Assembly: GCA_947492105.1 (NCBI GenBank)
Contig: CANLMN010000027.1
Location: 1 to 55,489 of the forward strand
Direction of reading: 5' to 3'
From: an uncultured Aquimarina sp.
GTDB taxonomy: Bacteria; Bacteroidota; Bacteroidia; Flavobacteriales; Flavobacteriaceae
Length of the DNA: 55,489 bases
Each line of letters begins with the position of its first letter. The stretch's first letter is position 1. The notes beneath the pieces are model-generated. The model had not been told where the DNA came from. It ran no database searches and worked only from the letters and a program-made list of their open reading frames with translations. The position numbers and the translations under genes are program-made. Positions 34,311 to 43,921 of this stretch are shown here, piece after piece.

Positions 34311-34966
34311 TATGTTATTGTTTTTTAGGTTTTTAATACTCTTGAAGCTATTGAAACCAAAAAACTTTGACATCCTGTAGTATCCTGAATTAAAACACTC
34401 TTATTCAGTCATATAAAAAACATTCCTACTTTTTTCACACATCACCGTTACAATCCAACCTTACAACACAAAAAACACTCAAATCACGAAAGAAAAATAC
34501 GACAAAAAATACGTAATCAATTTCGTTATAATAATGTTAAAAAAAGATTGCCATAGCTTTTATAAGGAAATATTAATACATAATTCACACATTTAAACAT
34601 TATTTTTTTAATTATTTTTAATAATATCCTCCCAAAACACCACGATAAACCACCTCCAAACAATTTCAAAAAAACAGGAATTATTATCCAAATAAGCCCT
34701 TACGAACAACTCTTGTCTCAGAACATCTGAATATATTTTAGCCATAAGGTCTCCTATGAATTAAAAAATTAGGACATAGAACCACCCGTTCTCTCCTCCT
34801 AATTTCGCAACCAAAAGAACCCTAACTACGGTACTGATCTTGGCTTTTTCTTTACTTTATAAAGAAAAAGCACCCCTATATTTTCCAGGAATCTCAAACT
34901 ACAAATGGTATGAGACTGTTGTTTCGACCATAAAATCGTAAATTTGCCCCTTGTAAAACTCGGACC
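34311..34966. other. Long intergenic region upstream of leuS and the BNR gene
   Basis: A divergent region with no gene. It holds a perfect 12-bp stem with a five-base loop at 34843-34871 (GCTTTTTCTTTA...TAAAGAAAAAGC), not followed by a T run, and the leuS promoter at 34919-34946. The 34870-34910 part vaguely resembles 38985-39055 (TATATTTTCCAG versus TATTTTTCCAG), a possible decayed repeat. Confidence 0.5.
34919..34946 (+). promoter_or_regulatory. Bacteroidetes-type promoter of leuS
   Basis: TTG at 34919-34921 and TAAATTTG at 34939-34946 are separated by 17 bp, which fits the Bacteroidetes sigma consensus TTG-N17..23-TAnnTTTG. The box lies 20 bp before the leuS start at 34967, leaving a short leader. 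Confidence 0.7.
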
Positions 34967-37846
34967 ATGCATTACGACCATAATGCCATTGAACAAAAAT
35001 GGCAAAAATACTGGGCAGAAAACCAGACTTTCAAAGCAGAAAACAATTCTGAAAAAGAAAAATATTATGTCCTCGACATGTTTCCTTATCCCTCTGGAGC
35101 AGGACTACATGTAGGACATCCACTTGGATACATAGCCAGTGACATCTATGCTCGATACAAACGGCATCAAGGATACAACGTACTACACCCACAAGGCTAC
35201 GATTCTTTTGGATTACCCGCAGAACAATATGCAATACAAACAGGACAACATCCTGCAATTACCACCAAAGAAAATATCGCAAGATATCGAGAACAACTAG
35301 ATAAAATTGGCTTTTCATTCGATTGGAGTCGAGAAGTACAGACTAGTAAACCGGATTACTACAAGTGGACACAATGGATATTCATTGAGTTGTTTGATTC
35401 TTGGTATGACAACACGTCCAACAAAGCACAAAGCATCGCAGTATTAATAGCGCTATTTGAAAAAGAAGGAAACACCAAAATCAATGCTGTTTGTGATGAA
35501 GATACTCCATCCTTTAGTGCTGAGGAGTGGAACGCCTTTACTGAAAAAGAAAAAGAACAACTTTTGCTCCAATACCGCCTCACCTATTTGGCAGAAACCG
35601 AAGTTAACTGGTGCCCCAAATTAGGAACGGTATTGGCCAATGACGAGATTGTTAATGGCGTATCAGAAAGAGGAGGACATCCAGTTCTTAGAAAAAAAAT
35701 GACCCAATGGAGTATGCGTATTTCTGCCTATGCCGAACGATTACTCCAAGGACTAGAAGGGATCGACTGGACAGAATCACTTAAAGAAAGTCAACGCAAT
35801 TGGATCGGAAAATCCGTAGGAGCACATGTAACTTTTAACGTATTTGATAGCGTTTCGGAAACCGCAGCGCAAGGACGTTATGATCAGAATAGCGCCCATC
35901 TTTCTGATGATACTATCAGTGTATTTACCACGAGACCAGACACTATTTTTGGGGTCACCTTTATGACACTAGCACCAGAACATGCGTTAGTCAAAAAAAT
36001 CACAACTTCTGAGCAAAAACCAGCGGTAGAAGCCTACATCAAAGCTACTGCCAAACGTAGCGAACGCGAACGTATGGCGGATGTAAAAACTATTAGCGGC
36101 GTATTTACTGGGGCCTATGCCGAACACCCTTTTACCAAACAACCGATACCTATCTGGATTGGAGATTATGTACTGGCAGGATATGGTACCGGTGCAGTAA
36201 TGGCTGTACCATGCGGTGATCAACGTGATTATGATTTTGCTAAACATTTCCATATTCCAATTACTAATATTTTTGACGGAATTGACATTTCAGAAGAAGC
36301 CTATGGAGACAAAAATAATATCACCATTACGAATTCAGACTTCCTGAATGGGCTCAACTACAAAAAAGCTTCTTATGTAGCTATAAAAACACTCGAAACA
36401 CAAGGTCAAGGCTACGGAAAAACCAATTATCGCCTCCGAGATGCAGTTTTTAGTCGTCAACGTTATTGGGGAGAGCCTTTTCCGGTCTATTACAACAATG
36501 GTATTCCCAAGATGATTGACAAAGTGCATCTGCCAATCACCTTGCCTCAGGTAGAAAAATATTTACCTACAGAAACCGGCGAGCCTCCACTAGGGCGTGC
36601 AGATAACTGGGCATGGGACACGGAAAATGCCATGGTTGTGAGTAACGACAAGATCAATGACAAAACGATATTCCCATTAGAACTAAATACCATGCCGGGT
36701 TGGGCTGGTAGTTCTTGGTACTTATTCCGATACATGGACGCTGACAACGAGCTAGAACTTGCCTCAAAAGAAGCCTTGGACTATTGGCAAAATGTAGATC
36801 TTTATATCGGAGGAAATGAGCATGCTACAGGTCACTTACTATATGCTCGGTTCTGGACCAAATTCCTTAAAGATCGCAATGTACTACCCGTAGACGAGCC
36901 TTTTAAAAAACTCATCAATCAAGGAATGATTTTGGGTACTAGCGCCATTGTTTACAGAATGAGTGGCACAAATACTTATGTTTCCAAAAACCTGAAAGAA
37001 GAATATGATGTTGAAGAAATCAGGGTTGATGTAAATCTGGTAAATGCATCCAATGAATTAGATGTAGAAGGGTTAAAAAACTGGCAACCCCAATTCAACA
37101 ATGCAGAATTCATCCTAGAAGACTCCAAATACATCGTTGGTAATGAAGTTGAAAAAATGTCCAAACGTTGGTACAATGTTGTCAACCCTGACGATATTTG
37201 CAACCAATATGGCGCAGACACCTTGCGCCTTTATGAGATGTTCCTTGGACCATTAGAACAAGCAAAACCTTGGAATACCGCAGGAATCACTGGAGTACAT
37301 AGTTTCTTAAAAAAATTCTGGCGATTATTTCATACAGGAAAAGAGGGCGCATTTCTTATTACCGATACTCCCATTACACAACTTGGAGAAAGTGCCAAAA
37401 CACTACACAAAACGATCAAAAAAGTACAAGAGGATATCGAAAACTTCTCATTTAACACCTCTGTAAGCACCTTTATGATCTGTACAAATGAGCTAACGGC
37501 ACAAAAATGCACCTCTAAAGAAATACTCGAACCATTATTGATTTTGCTATCACCCTACGCACCTCATATCGCAGAAGAACTATGGAGTTGTTTAGGATAT
37601 TCAACATCAATTTCTACCGCGGAGTTCCCAGAGTTTGATGCTTCATTTTTGATCGAAAGCACCAAAGAGTATCCAATCTCTTTTAATGGAAAAATGCGAT
37701 TCAAAATGGAATTACCATTAGACCTAAGCAAAGATGAAATAGAAGCAGCTGTCATGGCTCACGAAAAAACCCAACAACAACTGGATGGAAGAACTCCCAA
37801 AAAAATCATCATTGTTCCGGGAAAAATTGTAAATCTAGTAGGCTAA
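34967..37846 (+). CDS. leuS: Leucine-tRNA ligase
   Basis: LeuRS charges tRNA-Leu with leucine. The 959-residue length is longer than E. coli's 860, as usual for Bacteroidetes. The HIGH motif reads HVGH (residues 48-51, PSGAGLHVGHPLGY), the editing (CP1) domain has TTRPDTIFGVTFMTLAPEH, the GSSWYLFRYMD region is present, and KMSK lies in NEVEKMSKRWYN. Insertions near 130-220 and 640-720 are typical lineage-specific features. The gene has its own promoter at 34919-34946 and a terminator after it at 37940, so it is transcribed alone. Confidence 0.97.
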   Translation: MHYDHNAIEQKWQKYWAENQTFKAENNSEKEKYYVLDMFPYPSGAGLHVGHPLGYIASDIYARYKRHQGYNVLHPQGYDSFGLPAEQYAIQTGQHPAITTKENIARYREQLDKIGFSFDWSREVQTSKPDYYKWTQWIFIELFDSWYDNTSNKAQSIAVLIALFEKEGNTKINAVCDEDTPSFSAEEWNAFTEKEKEQLLLQYRLTYLAETEVNWCPKLGTVLANDEIVNGVSERGGHPVLRKKMTQWSMRISAYAERLLQGLEGIDWTESLKESQRNWIGKSVGAHVTFNVFDSVSETAAQGRYDQNSAHLSDDTISVFTTRPDTIFGVTFMTLAPEHALVKKITTSEQKPAVEAYIKATAKRSERERMADVKTISGVFTGAYAEHPFTKQPIPIWIGDYVLAGYGTGAVMAVPCGDQRDYDFAKHFHIPITNIFDGIDISEEAYGDKNNITITNSDFLNGLNYKKASYVAIKTLETQGQGYGKTNYRLRDAVFSRQRYWGEPFPVYYNNGIPKMIDKVHLPITLPQVEKYLPTETGEPPLGRADNWAWDTENAMVVSNDKINDKTIFPLELNTMPGWAGSSWYLFRYMDADNELELASKEALDYWQNVDLYIGGNEHATGHLLYARFWTKFLKDRNVLPVDEPFKKLINQGMILGTSAIVYRMSGTNTYVSKNLKEEYDVEEIRVDVNLVNASNELDVEGLKNWQPQFNNAEFILEDSKYIVGNEVEKMSKRWYNVVNPDDICNQYGADTLRLYEMFLGPLEQAKPWNTAGITGVHSFLKKFWRLFHTGKEGAFLITDTPITQLGESAKTLHKTIKKVQEDIENFSFNTSVSTFMICTNELTAQKCTSKEILEPLLILLSPYAPHIAEELWSCLGYSTSISTAEFPEFDASFLIESTKEYPISFNGKMRFKMELPLDLSKDEIEAAVMAHEKTQQQLDGRTPKKIIIVPGKIVNLVG

Positions 37847-37939
37847 AGAATTCCATGAATCGCTAACAATCTACTCCATTCAATTGCAAAATATCACCAT
37901 GCATCAATCGTATATCTTGTAGTTAAATGAGTTTTATAT

Positions 37940-37972
37940 AAGCATTGATTAGTCATAGTCAATGCTTTTTTT
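37940..37972 (+). terminator. Intrinsic terminator after leuS
   Basis: Stem AAGCATTGA (37940-37948) / TCAATGCTT (37959-37967) with a TTAGTCATAG loop, followed by a T run to 37972. It lies about 95 bp after the leuS stop. Confidence 0.75.
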
Positions 37973-38122
37973 ATGTTTAATTAATCAAAAAAACACAAAT
38001 ATACATCGGTTTAGGTTAAAATAGCACACATTTATGTTAATCCTGACAATTTACAATAATCTTACAGTTGTATCTTTGTAGCATAATTTTGAGTAAATAA
38101 TAACCCCCAATTTCTGATAATT

Positions 38123-38398
38123 ATGACAAGTACCGTAGAATTCTTAGGATTAGTCGCTGCAGTATTAACTACTTCTGCATTTTTGCCGCAAGTATACCAA
38201 ACATGGAAAACCAAAAACGTAGAGGGATTATCTCTTGCCATGTATACCGTATTCTTTATGGGAGTCATCCTTTGGCTTGCCTATGGCATTATGATTAACA
38301 GCCTACCTGTAATTGCCGCAAATGCTTTGACCGCAATATCAGGTGGATTCTTGATTTATTGCAAGATCAAATATAGCAACAAGACACCTACCATGTAA
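38123..38398 (+). CDS. SemiSWEET-type sugar transporter
   Basis: A 91-residue protein with three membrane segments, the SemiSWEET (MtN3/PQ-loop) layout; these proteins dimerise to transport sugars across the cytoplasmic membrane. The PQ motif lies in LPQVYQTWKTKNVEGLSL (about residues 24-41), preceded by VAAVLTTSAF, and the second segment has LWLAYGIMINSLPVI. It is a close paralogue of the 86-residue gene at 39173-39433. A -7-like TATCTTTG at 38071-38078 lies upstream. Confidence 0.93.
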   Translation: MTSTVEFLGLVAAVLTTSAFLPQVYQTWKTKNVEGLSLAMYTVFFMGVILWLAYGIMINSLPVIAANALTAISGGFLIYCKIKYSNKTPTM

Positions 38399-39172
38399 CA
38401 TCAAATTAAGCATCTAATATCTGAATACACTTGTTCTTTTTTACCTAAAACTCCATTCATATAGTATTTCTGAACTGAGGTTATGTCGTATAATTGTGGC
38501 ACTGTACAAAAACGCAACGTGATTCTAGAATTGTTGTAGCATCTTTTTAGAAAATTATCACAAGCTAATAAGCTGCTTTGTTCCCCGCTATTTTAGTCGA
38601 CAATCCCGTTTCAAACAACAATATATCAATCATTTATTTATAAAATTATCATGAATTTTTATGCCTCATCACTATACAGCAATACCTGTCAAAATAAAAA
38701 ATAAGCTCTGTGCTTCTGAAAAACCCTTTTTTAGAACTAACACCAAATTAGCTATATAATGTAGCATATCGACTTATTCTCTTCCATCCGAATGCCTTGT
38801 TCATATATTCCATAACCAAGGCTATGCAATAGCATCACGATGTTTTTTTTACATAAAAAAACAACAGCATCATTAACACGTATTTATACACCAAAATTGT
38901 ATTATATCATTTGTAATTACTGTAATAAATAACTCTTTTCCCTTCTTTTTACCTTAACCTCAAAAAAAGAAAAAGTTATGCCTCTATATCAATTTTCTTC
39001 ATCATAGAAAGAAAAAATCTTCCATGTATTTTTCCAGTAATTTCTTGCTACAAATACTTTGATTAAAACGATAGCTCTTGCTATATTCGTTATATTTAGC
39101 AACTTTTACGCATCACAACCCAACTTCAGCACGCTCTGGTTTTTAATATTTATTTGACATAAAAAATATAAG
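38399..39172. other. Intergenic region between the two SemiSWEET genes
   Basis: 775 bp without a gene. A copy of the roughly 150-bp dispersed repeat occupies 38745-38892; the rest is AT-rich with nothing recognisable. A repeated TATATT at 39080-39095 may mark the promoter of the second SemiSWEET gene. Confidence 0.5.
38745..38892 (+). repeat. Dispersed intergenic repeat, full copy
   Basis: About 148 bp nearly matching 54899-55045: AAATTAG at the start, GCATATCGACTTATTCT versus GCATATCAACTTGTTCT, ATGCCTTGTTCATATATTCC versus ATGCCTTACTCCTATATTCC, and GCTATGCAATAGCATC versus GGTTATGCAATAGAATC, then an A/T-rich inverted segment GATGTTTTTTTT...AAAAAAACAACAGCATC. The 3-prime half is also found at 15791. 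Confidence 0.8.
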
Positions 39173-39433
39173 ATGGAATATCAAGTAGAGTTCATTGGAT
39201 TAGTAGCAGCAACATTAACTACATCCGCTTTCTTACCACAAGTTTACAAAACATGGAAAACCAAAGATGTAGAAGGACTTTCTCTTGTTATGTATATTGT
39301 TTTTTTAACCGGAGTCCTTTTATGGCTCTACTACGGCATCCTAATCGACAGCTTACCTGTAATCATCGCCAACACTATTACTGCATTCTCTGGTGGGTTT
39401 CTTATTTATTTCAAACTCAAGTATCGCAAATAA
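39173..39433 (+). CDS. SemiSWEET-type sugar transporter (second copy)
   Basis: An 86-residue paralogue of the gene at 38123. It shares the PQ motif LPQVYKTWKTKDVEGLSL, a similar N-terminal segment (LVAATLTTSAF) and the second segment LWLYYGILIDSLPVII. The sequences agree closely over the whole length but differ in many synonymous positions, so this is a fairly old tandem duplication rather than a recent copy. Three membrane segments and likely dimeric function as for all SemiSWEETs; hetero-assembly with its neighbour is possible. Confidence 0.93.
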   Translation: MEYQVEFIGLVAATLTTSAFLPQVYKTWKTKDVEGLSLVMYIVFLTGVLLWLYYGILIDSLPVIIANTITAFSGGFLIYFKLKYRK

Positions 39434-39706
39434 CATTTTTCAGTACGAAGCAGTTTACACTTTTTTGATTCTGGCAAAAAAACAAGCATTTGTAGCCTCA
39501 AAATCGAACACTCGTCACCACTAAATTAAGCCACAAAAAAACTAATTTTCTCCTAACCAACACCTCCTTTAACACTTAAATTCTACATACCACTGTTTAT
39601 CAACTTTATGTCTCTTAAGCACGGTAACGATGTTTAACCTTGGTTTAACAGTCCTTTGACGCTTACATATTGAGAAAAAAAGTAATTTTCTTTCAAAATA
39701 ACTACT

Positions 39707-40822
39707 ATGACTATAGGTGTACCACAGGAAATAAAAAACAATGAAAATCGTGTAGGTCTAACTCCTTCTGGAGTTATGGAATTGGTAAAACACGGACATA
39801 CTGTTTATATACAAGAACAAGCCGGGGTACAAAGCGGTTTTCTAGACACAGAATATCTCGAAGCTGGTGCAAAACTGGCCCCCACTATTGAGCAGATCTA
39901 TGACATTGCAGAGATGATCATCAAGGTCAAAGAACCTATTGAATCAGAATATAATCTCATCAAACAAAACCAGATTATATTTACTTATTTTCATTTTGCC
40001 TCTAGTGAGTCGTTAACCAAAGCAATGCTAGCATCCAAGGCTGTTTGTATCGCCTATGAAACAGTTGAAGCTCCTGACGGCTCTCTACCCTTACTCATTC
40101 CAATGAGTGAAGTAGCAGGACGCATGTCCATCCAACAGGGTGCCAAATATCTAGAAAAACCCCTCAAGGGACGTGGCATACTGCTTGGAGGTGTTCCAGG
40201 AGTACCACCAGCCAAAGTACTCATTTTGGGTGGAGGTGTTGTAGGTACACAGGCCGCAAAAATGGCTGCTGGACTCGGAGCTCTTGTAGTCATTCTGGAT
40301 ATCAACATGAAACGTATGCGCTATCTAGATGACGTTATGCCCAAAAATGTGTTTACAGAATTCTCGAATGAATTAACCATTCGAAAACATATCAAAAATA
40401 CAGATCTGATTATTGGAGGCGTATTAATACCTGGAGCAAAAGCACCTAAACTAATCACTAGAAATATGCTCAAAGACATGAGACCCGGAACCGTATTGGT
40501 GGATGTTGCAGTAGATCAAGGTGGATGCATTGAAACAACAAAACCAACAACCCATGAGGATCCAATATACATTATAGATGATGTCATACATTATTCTGTA
40601 GCGAATATGCCAGGAGCAGTACCGTACACTTCGACATTAGCACTCACCAATGTCACCCTACAATACGCTATCCAACTGGCCAACAAAGGTTGGAAAAAAG
40701 CATGTGCAGAAAACAAGGGGCTTCAAAAAGGGCTCAATATCGTTCATGGAGAAATCGTATATGAAGCGATTTCTACCGCATTTGATTTCTTACCTGAAAA
40801 AATGTCAAATCATGTGAGCTAA
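39707..40822 (+). CDS. ald: Alanine dehydrogenase
   Basis: Ald deaminates L-alanine to pyruvate with NAD. The 371-residue length is typical. The N-terminal GVPQEIKNNENRVGLTPSGV, the FTYFHFASSESLTKAMLAS, VAGRMSIQQGAKYLE and GRGILLGGVPGV regions, the Rossmann Gly motif LGGGVVGTQAAKMAAGLGA, VLVDVAVDQGGCIETTKPTTH and HYSVANMPGAVPYTSTLAL are all present. A strong terminator follows at 40871. An Lrp-type regulator is encoded 900 bp downstream, consistent with amino-acid control, but no site could be proven. No coding neighbour overlaps it. Confidence 0.96.
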   Translation: MTIGVPQEIKNNENRVGLTPSGVMELVKHGHTVYIQEQAGVQSGFLDTEYLEAGAKLAPTIEQIYDIAEMIIKVKEPIESEYNLIKQNQIIFTYFHFASSESLTKAMLASKAVCIAYETVEAPDGSLPLLIPMSEVAGRMSIQQGAKYLEKPLKGRGILLGGVPGVPPAKVLILGGGVVGTQAAKMAAGLGALVVILDINMKRMRYLDDVMPKNVFTEFSNELTIRKHIKNTDLIIGGVLIPGAKAPKLITRNMLKDMRPGTVLVDVAVDQGGCIETTKPTTHEDPIYIIDDVIHYSVANMPGAVPYTSTLALTNVTLQYAIQLANKGWKKACAENKGLQKGLNIVHGEIVYEAISTAFDFLPEKMSNHVS

Positions 40823-40870
40823 CGACCAGTAAATATGTCGAATTTGTCATAAACAATGACTTTTACAGAG

Positions 40871-40897
40871 CCTCGCCTAAAATTGGCGGGGTTTTTG
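40871..40897 (+). terminator. Intrinsic terminator after ald
   Basis: CCTCGCC (40871-40877) pairs with GGCGGGG (40885-40891) around TAAAATT with one T-G wobble, followed by TTTTTG. It lies 50 bp after the ald stop. Confidence 0.85.
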
Positions 40898-41007
40898 TTT
40901 TATTCGTATCTTTATTAAAAGCCTTTAAAAGCAAGGCTCTTTTTAAAATCATAAATTAAGAAGAAATACCAACCACTTCTTGAACGAAAAATAAAAAGAA
41001 TATAACT

Positions 41008-41697
41008 ATGATGGGATATTATATTATTGCTGGTCTTATGTTTTTGATCAGCACCTATGTAAGTAGCAAACTGAAGAGCAAATTCAAACACTACTCCAAA
41101 ATACAGTTACAAAACGGCATGAGTGGTGCAGAAATTGCAACCAAAATGCTCAGTGACAATGGAATTCGAGATGTACAAGTTATCTCAACCCCAGGCATGC
41201 TTACAGATCACTATAACCCAAGTAACAAAACAGTTAACTTAAGCGAAGGAGTTTACAATCAACGTAATGCTGCTGCTGCTGCTGTAGCTGCTCATGAATG
41301 CGGTCACGCAATACAACATGCCCAAGCTTATAATTGGCTCCAAATGCGCTCTAACTTAGTCCCATTAGTCAGTATTGCTTCCAAGTGTTCTCACTGGGTG
41401 ATTATGGTGGGTTTTGCTCTTGCAGCAGCTTCTAGTTTTGGTAACACTGTTCTACTGATAGGAATTATTATGTTTGGTACAGGAACGTTGTTTAGTTTTA
41501 TAACATTACCCGTTGAATATGATGCAAGTAACCGTGCACTGGCCTGGCTAGAAAACAAAAACATGTTGACTAGAGACGAACACGCTGGCGCCAAAGACGC
41601 ACTCAAATGGGCCGCTAGAACCTATGTTGTCGCAGCAGTAGGATCCTTGGCAACACTCTTATATTTTATCAGTATGTATTTGGGCAGAAGGAACTAA
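41008..41697 (+). CDS. YugP-type zinc metallopeptidase, membrane bound
   Basis: A 229-residue protein of the neutral zinc metallopeptidase family (YugP). Motif HECGH at residues 96-100 lies in AAAVAAHECGHAIQHAQ; membrane segments flank it (about 3-20, 128-150, 152-170, 205-225). Function is not well established; members are thought to act on membrane proteins. It converges with the lrp-like gene: the two stop codons overlap at CTAA (41694-41697). Confidence 0.9.
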   Translation: MMGYYIIAGLMFLISTYVSSKLKSKFKHYSKIQLQNGMSGAEIATKMLSDNGIRDVQVISTPGMLTDHYNPSNKTVNLSEGVYNQRNAAAAAVAAHECGHAIQHAQAYNWLQMRSNLVPLVSIASKCSHWVIMVGFALAAASSFGNTVLLIGIIMFGTGTLFSFITLPVEYDASNRALAWLENKNMLTRDEHAGAKDALKWAARTYVVAAVGSLATLLYFISMYLGRRN

Positions 41698-42170
41698 ATA
41701 TGAATCTGCCGATCAATTTGTTGATCTAACGAAATAAATGTTTCTGTTCGCGAAACACCCTCGATAGCTTGGATATCCCTATTGAGAACCTGCATGAGAT
41801 GCTGATTATCTTTACATAGGATTTTGATAAAAATGGACCAATTACCTGTGGTATAATGACATTCGATTACTTCGGGGATCTGTTTGAGTTGATTGACAGC
41901 CCTTGGATTGCTCACGGCTTTATCCAAATACACACCAACAAACGCCATAGTTTTGTACCCCAACACTTTTGGATCAATTACAAATTTGGATCCAACAATC
42001 AAACCAGAAGCCTCTAACTTGCGTAATCGTTGGTGAATCGCAGCACCTGAAATACCCACTTTGCGAGCGATTTCCAAAATAGGTTTACGAGCATCTGACA
42101 TTAAACTACGTAGAATTTCCTTATCAATTCCATCAACTTTAACCACATTATTTGTAATCTTTTCTTTCAT
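41694..42170 (-). CDS. Lrp/AsnC family transcriptional regulator
   Basis: A 158-residue protein of the usual Lrp/AsnC length. Residues about 13-72 are the winged helix-turn-helix (DKEILRSLMSDARKPILEIA, then ISGAAIHQRLRKLEASGLI), and about 75-155 the RAM effector-binding domain (MAFVGVYLDKA, VIECHYTTGNWSIFIKI, EGVSRTETFISLDQQ). These proteins sense amino acids. Neighbouring alanine dehydrogenase and saccharopine-dehydrogenase-like genes are natural targets. Its stop overlaps that of the YugP gene. Confidence 0.93.
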   Translation of the reverse strand: MKEKITNNVVKVDGIDKEILRSLMSDARKPILEIARKVGISGAAIHQRLRKLEASGLIVGSKFVIDPKVLGYKTMAFVGVYLDKAVSNPRAVNQLKQIPEVIECHYTTGNWSIFIKILCKDNQHLMQVLNRDIQAIEGVSRTETFISLDQQIDRQIHI

Positions 42171-42489
42171 TTTTCTTGCAACTGATACCTTTCAAAAAAT
42201 AATTACAGGCCCATAATTTGGTTCTTTTTCTACTATTTTTTCGCTAGAAAAAATAAACCCTAGCCACAACTATGCTTTAATTTTGTAGTTCAAACTAGCG
42301 AAAAACAGTTCAATTATTTTGGTCTATAATTACATTGTTACTGGTGTATTTAATATCCTATCTGATTTTGATACTCTTCTAATAAAAATAATCTTTTTCT
42401 TCTCCATTGAAACAAAACATACTTTTGTTGCCCAACAAACCCAAGGCTTACCTGCCGCTTTTGGACAAGAAATTCCTTCCTAAAACCCT
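42171..42489. other. Intergenic region with first copy of a dispersed repeat
   Basis: 319 bp between the lrp-like and saccharopine-dehydrogenase-like genes with no gene. The part 42240-42360 resembles 44640-44765 (see repeat entry). The lrp-like gene must have its promoter here. Confidence 0.5.
42240..42360 (+). repeat. Dispersed repeat, copy A
   Basis: About 120 bp sharing CACAACTATGCTTTAATTTT / CACGGCTATGCTTAAATTTT, then TAGTTCAAA, and TTTTGGTCTATAATTACATT / TTTTGATCTACAATTGCATT with 44640-44765. Both copies face the same way and flank the saccharopine-dehydrogenase-like and DUF423 genes. Confidence 0.6.
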
Positions 42490-43860
42490 TTATCCCCGCA
42501 CTCCATTTGGATTATACCCAGTATATTCCGTGAATTTTTCCTTAAAAATAATACCATGACGCTCCAATTCCTTCAGAATTGGTTCGTACACTTCTTTTCT
42601 TATTGGTATTTGTACACCTGGTGTGGTAATTTTTTTATTAAGAATAGCGAGTGTTGCAATAGCCACTGGAAGCCCCACTGTTTTTGCCATAGCCGTATGG
42701 GTTTGATTTTCTCCCAAAATAACCATCGTGGCATCGATCTGCTGCCGTTTATCATAGAGATCATATCCAAATTTATGATACATAATAATCATATCCTTAT
42801 CATTTTCTTCTAGCGCCCAATTATCTTCCAATATTTTCTGAAGCGCTTGTGCTGGAGTCGCATTTTTGAGTCCTATATATTTTGTCTCACTAAAGATCTC
42901 TAACTCCATTAACTTGTCCCACATCAGATCATCTTGATCTATTTTGAGATAATATCGCAGTTTGAGCTCTACAGAATCTGTTGGAGAATACGGCAAAAAT
43001 GCATTAACAAAATCCCTATAACTCATTTTTTCAGAACCTTCTAATACGTAATTATCAGCAGTCATTCCCAGTTGCACAAACATATTCCATGCCTTGGAAA
43101 ATCCCACTCTACGAATAGTTCCACGATATAATGTCTTGGCAGTATCCAATCCATAAATACTCCGATATTTGAGAGAATCTCTATTAGCATAAGCTTCAAA
43201 GACACCATAATCTTCGATATCCAAGAATTCGGTACGCCGAAAGAGTTTCTGATACGGAATATATTTATAACTACCTTCTTGTATGAATTTGGCCGCACCA
43301 CCTTGCCCAGCTACAACAACATTTCTAGGGTTCCAAGTAAATTTATAATTCCAGAGATTGGTATCACTCTCTGGAGCGACTAATCCACCAGTAAAAGATT
43401 CAAAAAGGAGTAATTCACCCCCTTTTTCTCTAATACGATCAAGGACTTGCATAGCGCTCATATGGTCAATACCAGGATCCAAACCAATCTCATTCATAAA
43501 AATCAACCCTTTTTCCTTGACCTCTGCATCTAATGCCTGCATCTCCGGACTGACATAAGATGCCGTCACAAGTGATTTCTTGAACTGGACACAATCCCGT
43601 GCGACTTCTATATGCAAACTTGCTGGAAGCATAGAAACCACAATATCACTTAGTGCTATGTGTTTTTGCCGTTGCTCTGTATTGGCTATATCCAATTGAA
43701 TAGCTGTCGTTGCAGCATGGTTTTTTTGAAGTAACTGTGCACGCTCCAATTGTTGATCAGCAATTGTAATATGTAATTTTTGTTCAGCTGCCTTGTCCTG
43801 AAAATATTGGATAAGAACAGCTGTTGATTTTCCAGCTCCTATGACAATAATGTTGCGCAT
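42490..43860 (-). CDS. Saccharopine dehydrogenase family protein
   Basis: A 456-residue enzyme with an N-terminal NAD(P)-binding domain, IIVIGAGKSTAVLIQYFQD (about 3-21), and the saccharopine dehydrogenase C-terminal domain: SYVSPEMQALDAEVKEKGL, MNEIGLDPGIDHMSAMQVLD and LFESFTGGLVAPESDTNLW, NYKFTWNPRNVV. These fit the glutamate-forming saccharopine dehydrogenase (lysine degradation) better than other saccharopine-dehydrogenase-like oxidoreductases. Its neighbours alanine dehydrogenase and an Lrp regulator support amino-acid catabolism. It is transcribed away from DUF423. Confidence 0.9.
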   Translation of the reverse strand: MRNIIVIGAGKSTAVLIQYFQDKAAEQKLHITIADQQLERAQLLQKNHAATTAIQLDIANTEQRQKHIALSDIVVSMLPASLHIEVARDCVQFKKSLVTASYVSPEMQALDAEVKEKGLIFMNEIGLDPGIDHMSAMQVLDRIREKGGELLLFESFTGGLVAPESDTNLWNYKFTWNPRNVVVAGQGGAAKFIQEGSYKYIPYQKLFRRTEFLDIEDYGVFEAYANRDSLKYRSIYGLDTAKTLYRGTIRRVGFSKAWNMFVQLGMTADNYVLEGSEKMSYRDFVNAFLPYSPTDSVELKLRYYLKIDQDDLMWDKLMELEIFSETKYIGLKNATPAQALQKILEDNWALEENDKDMIIMYHKFGYDLYDKRQQIDATMVILGENQTHTAMAKTVGLPVAIATLAILNKKITTPGVQIPIRKEVYEPILKELERHGIIFKEKFTEYTGYNPNGVRG

Positions 43861-43921
43861 GTTTTGATACCTTTGTGTATTATCAGGGGGTAAATTACAG
43901 TTTTAAAACGATACATATCTT

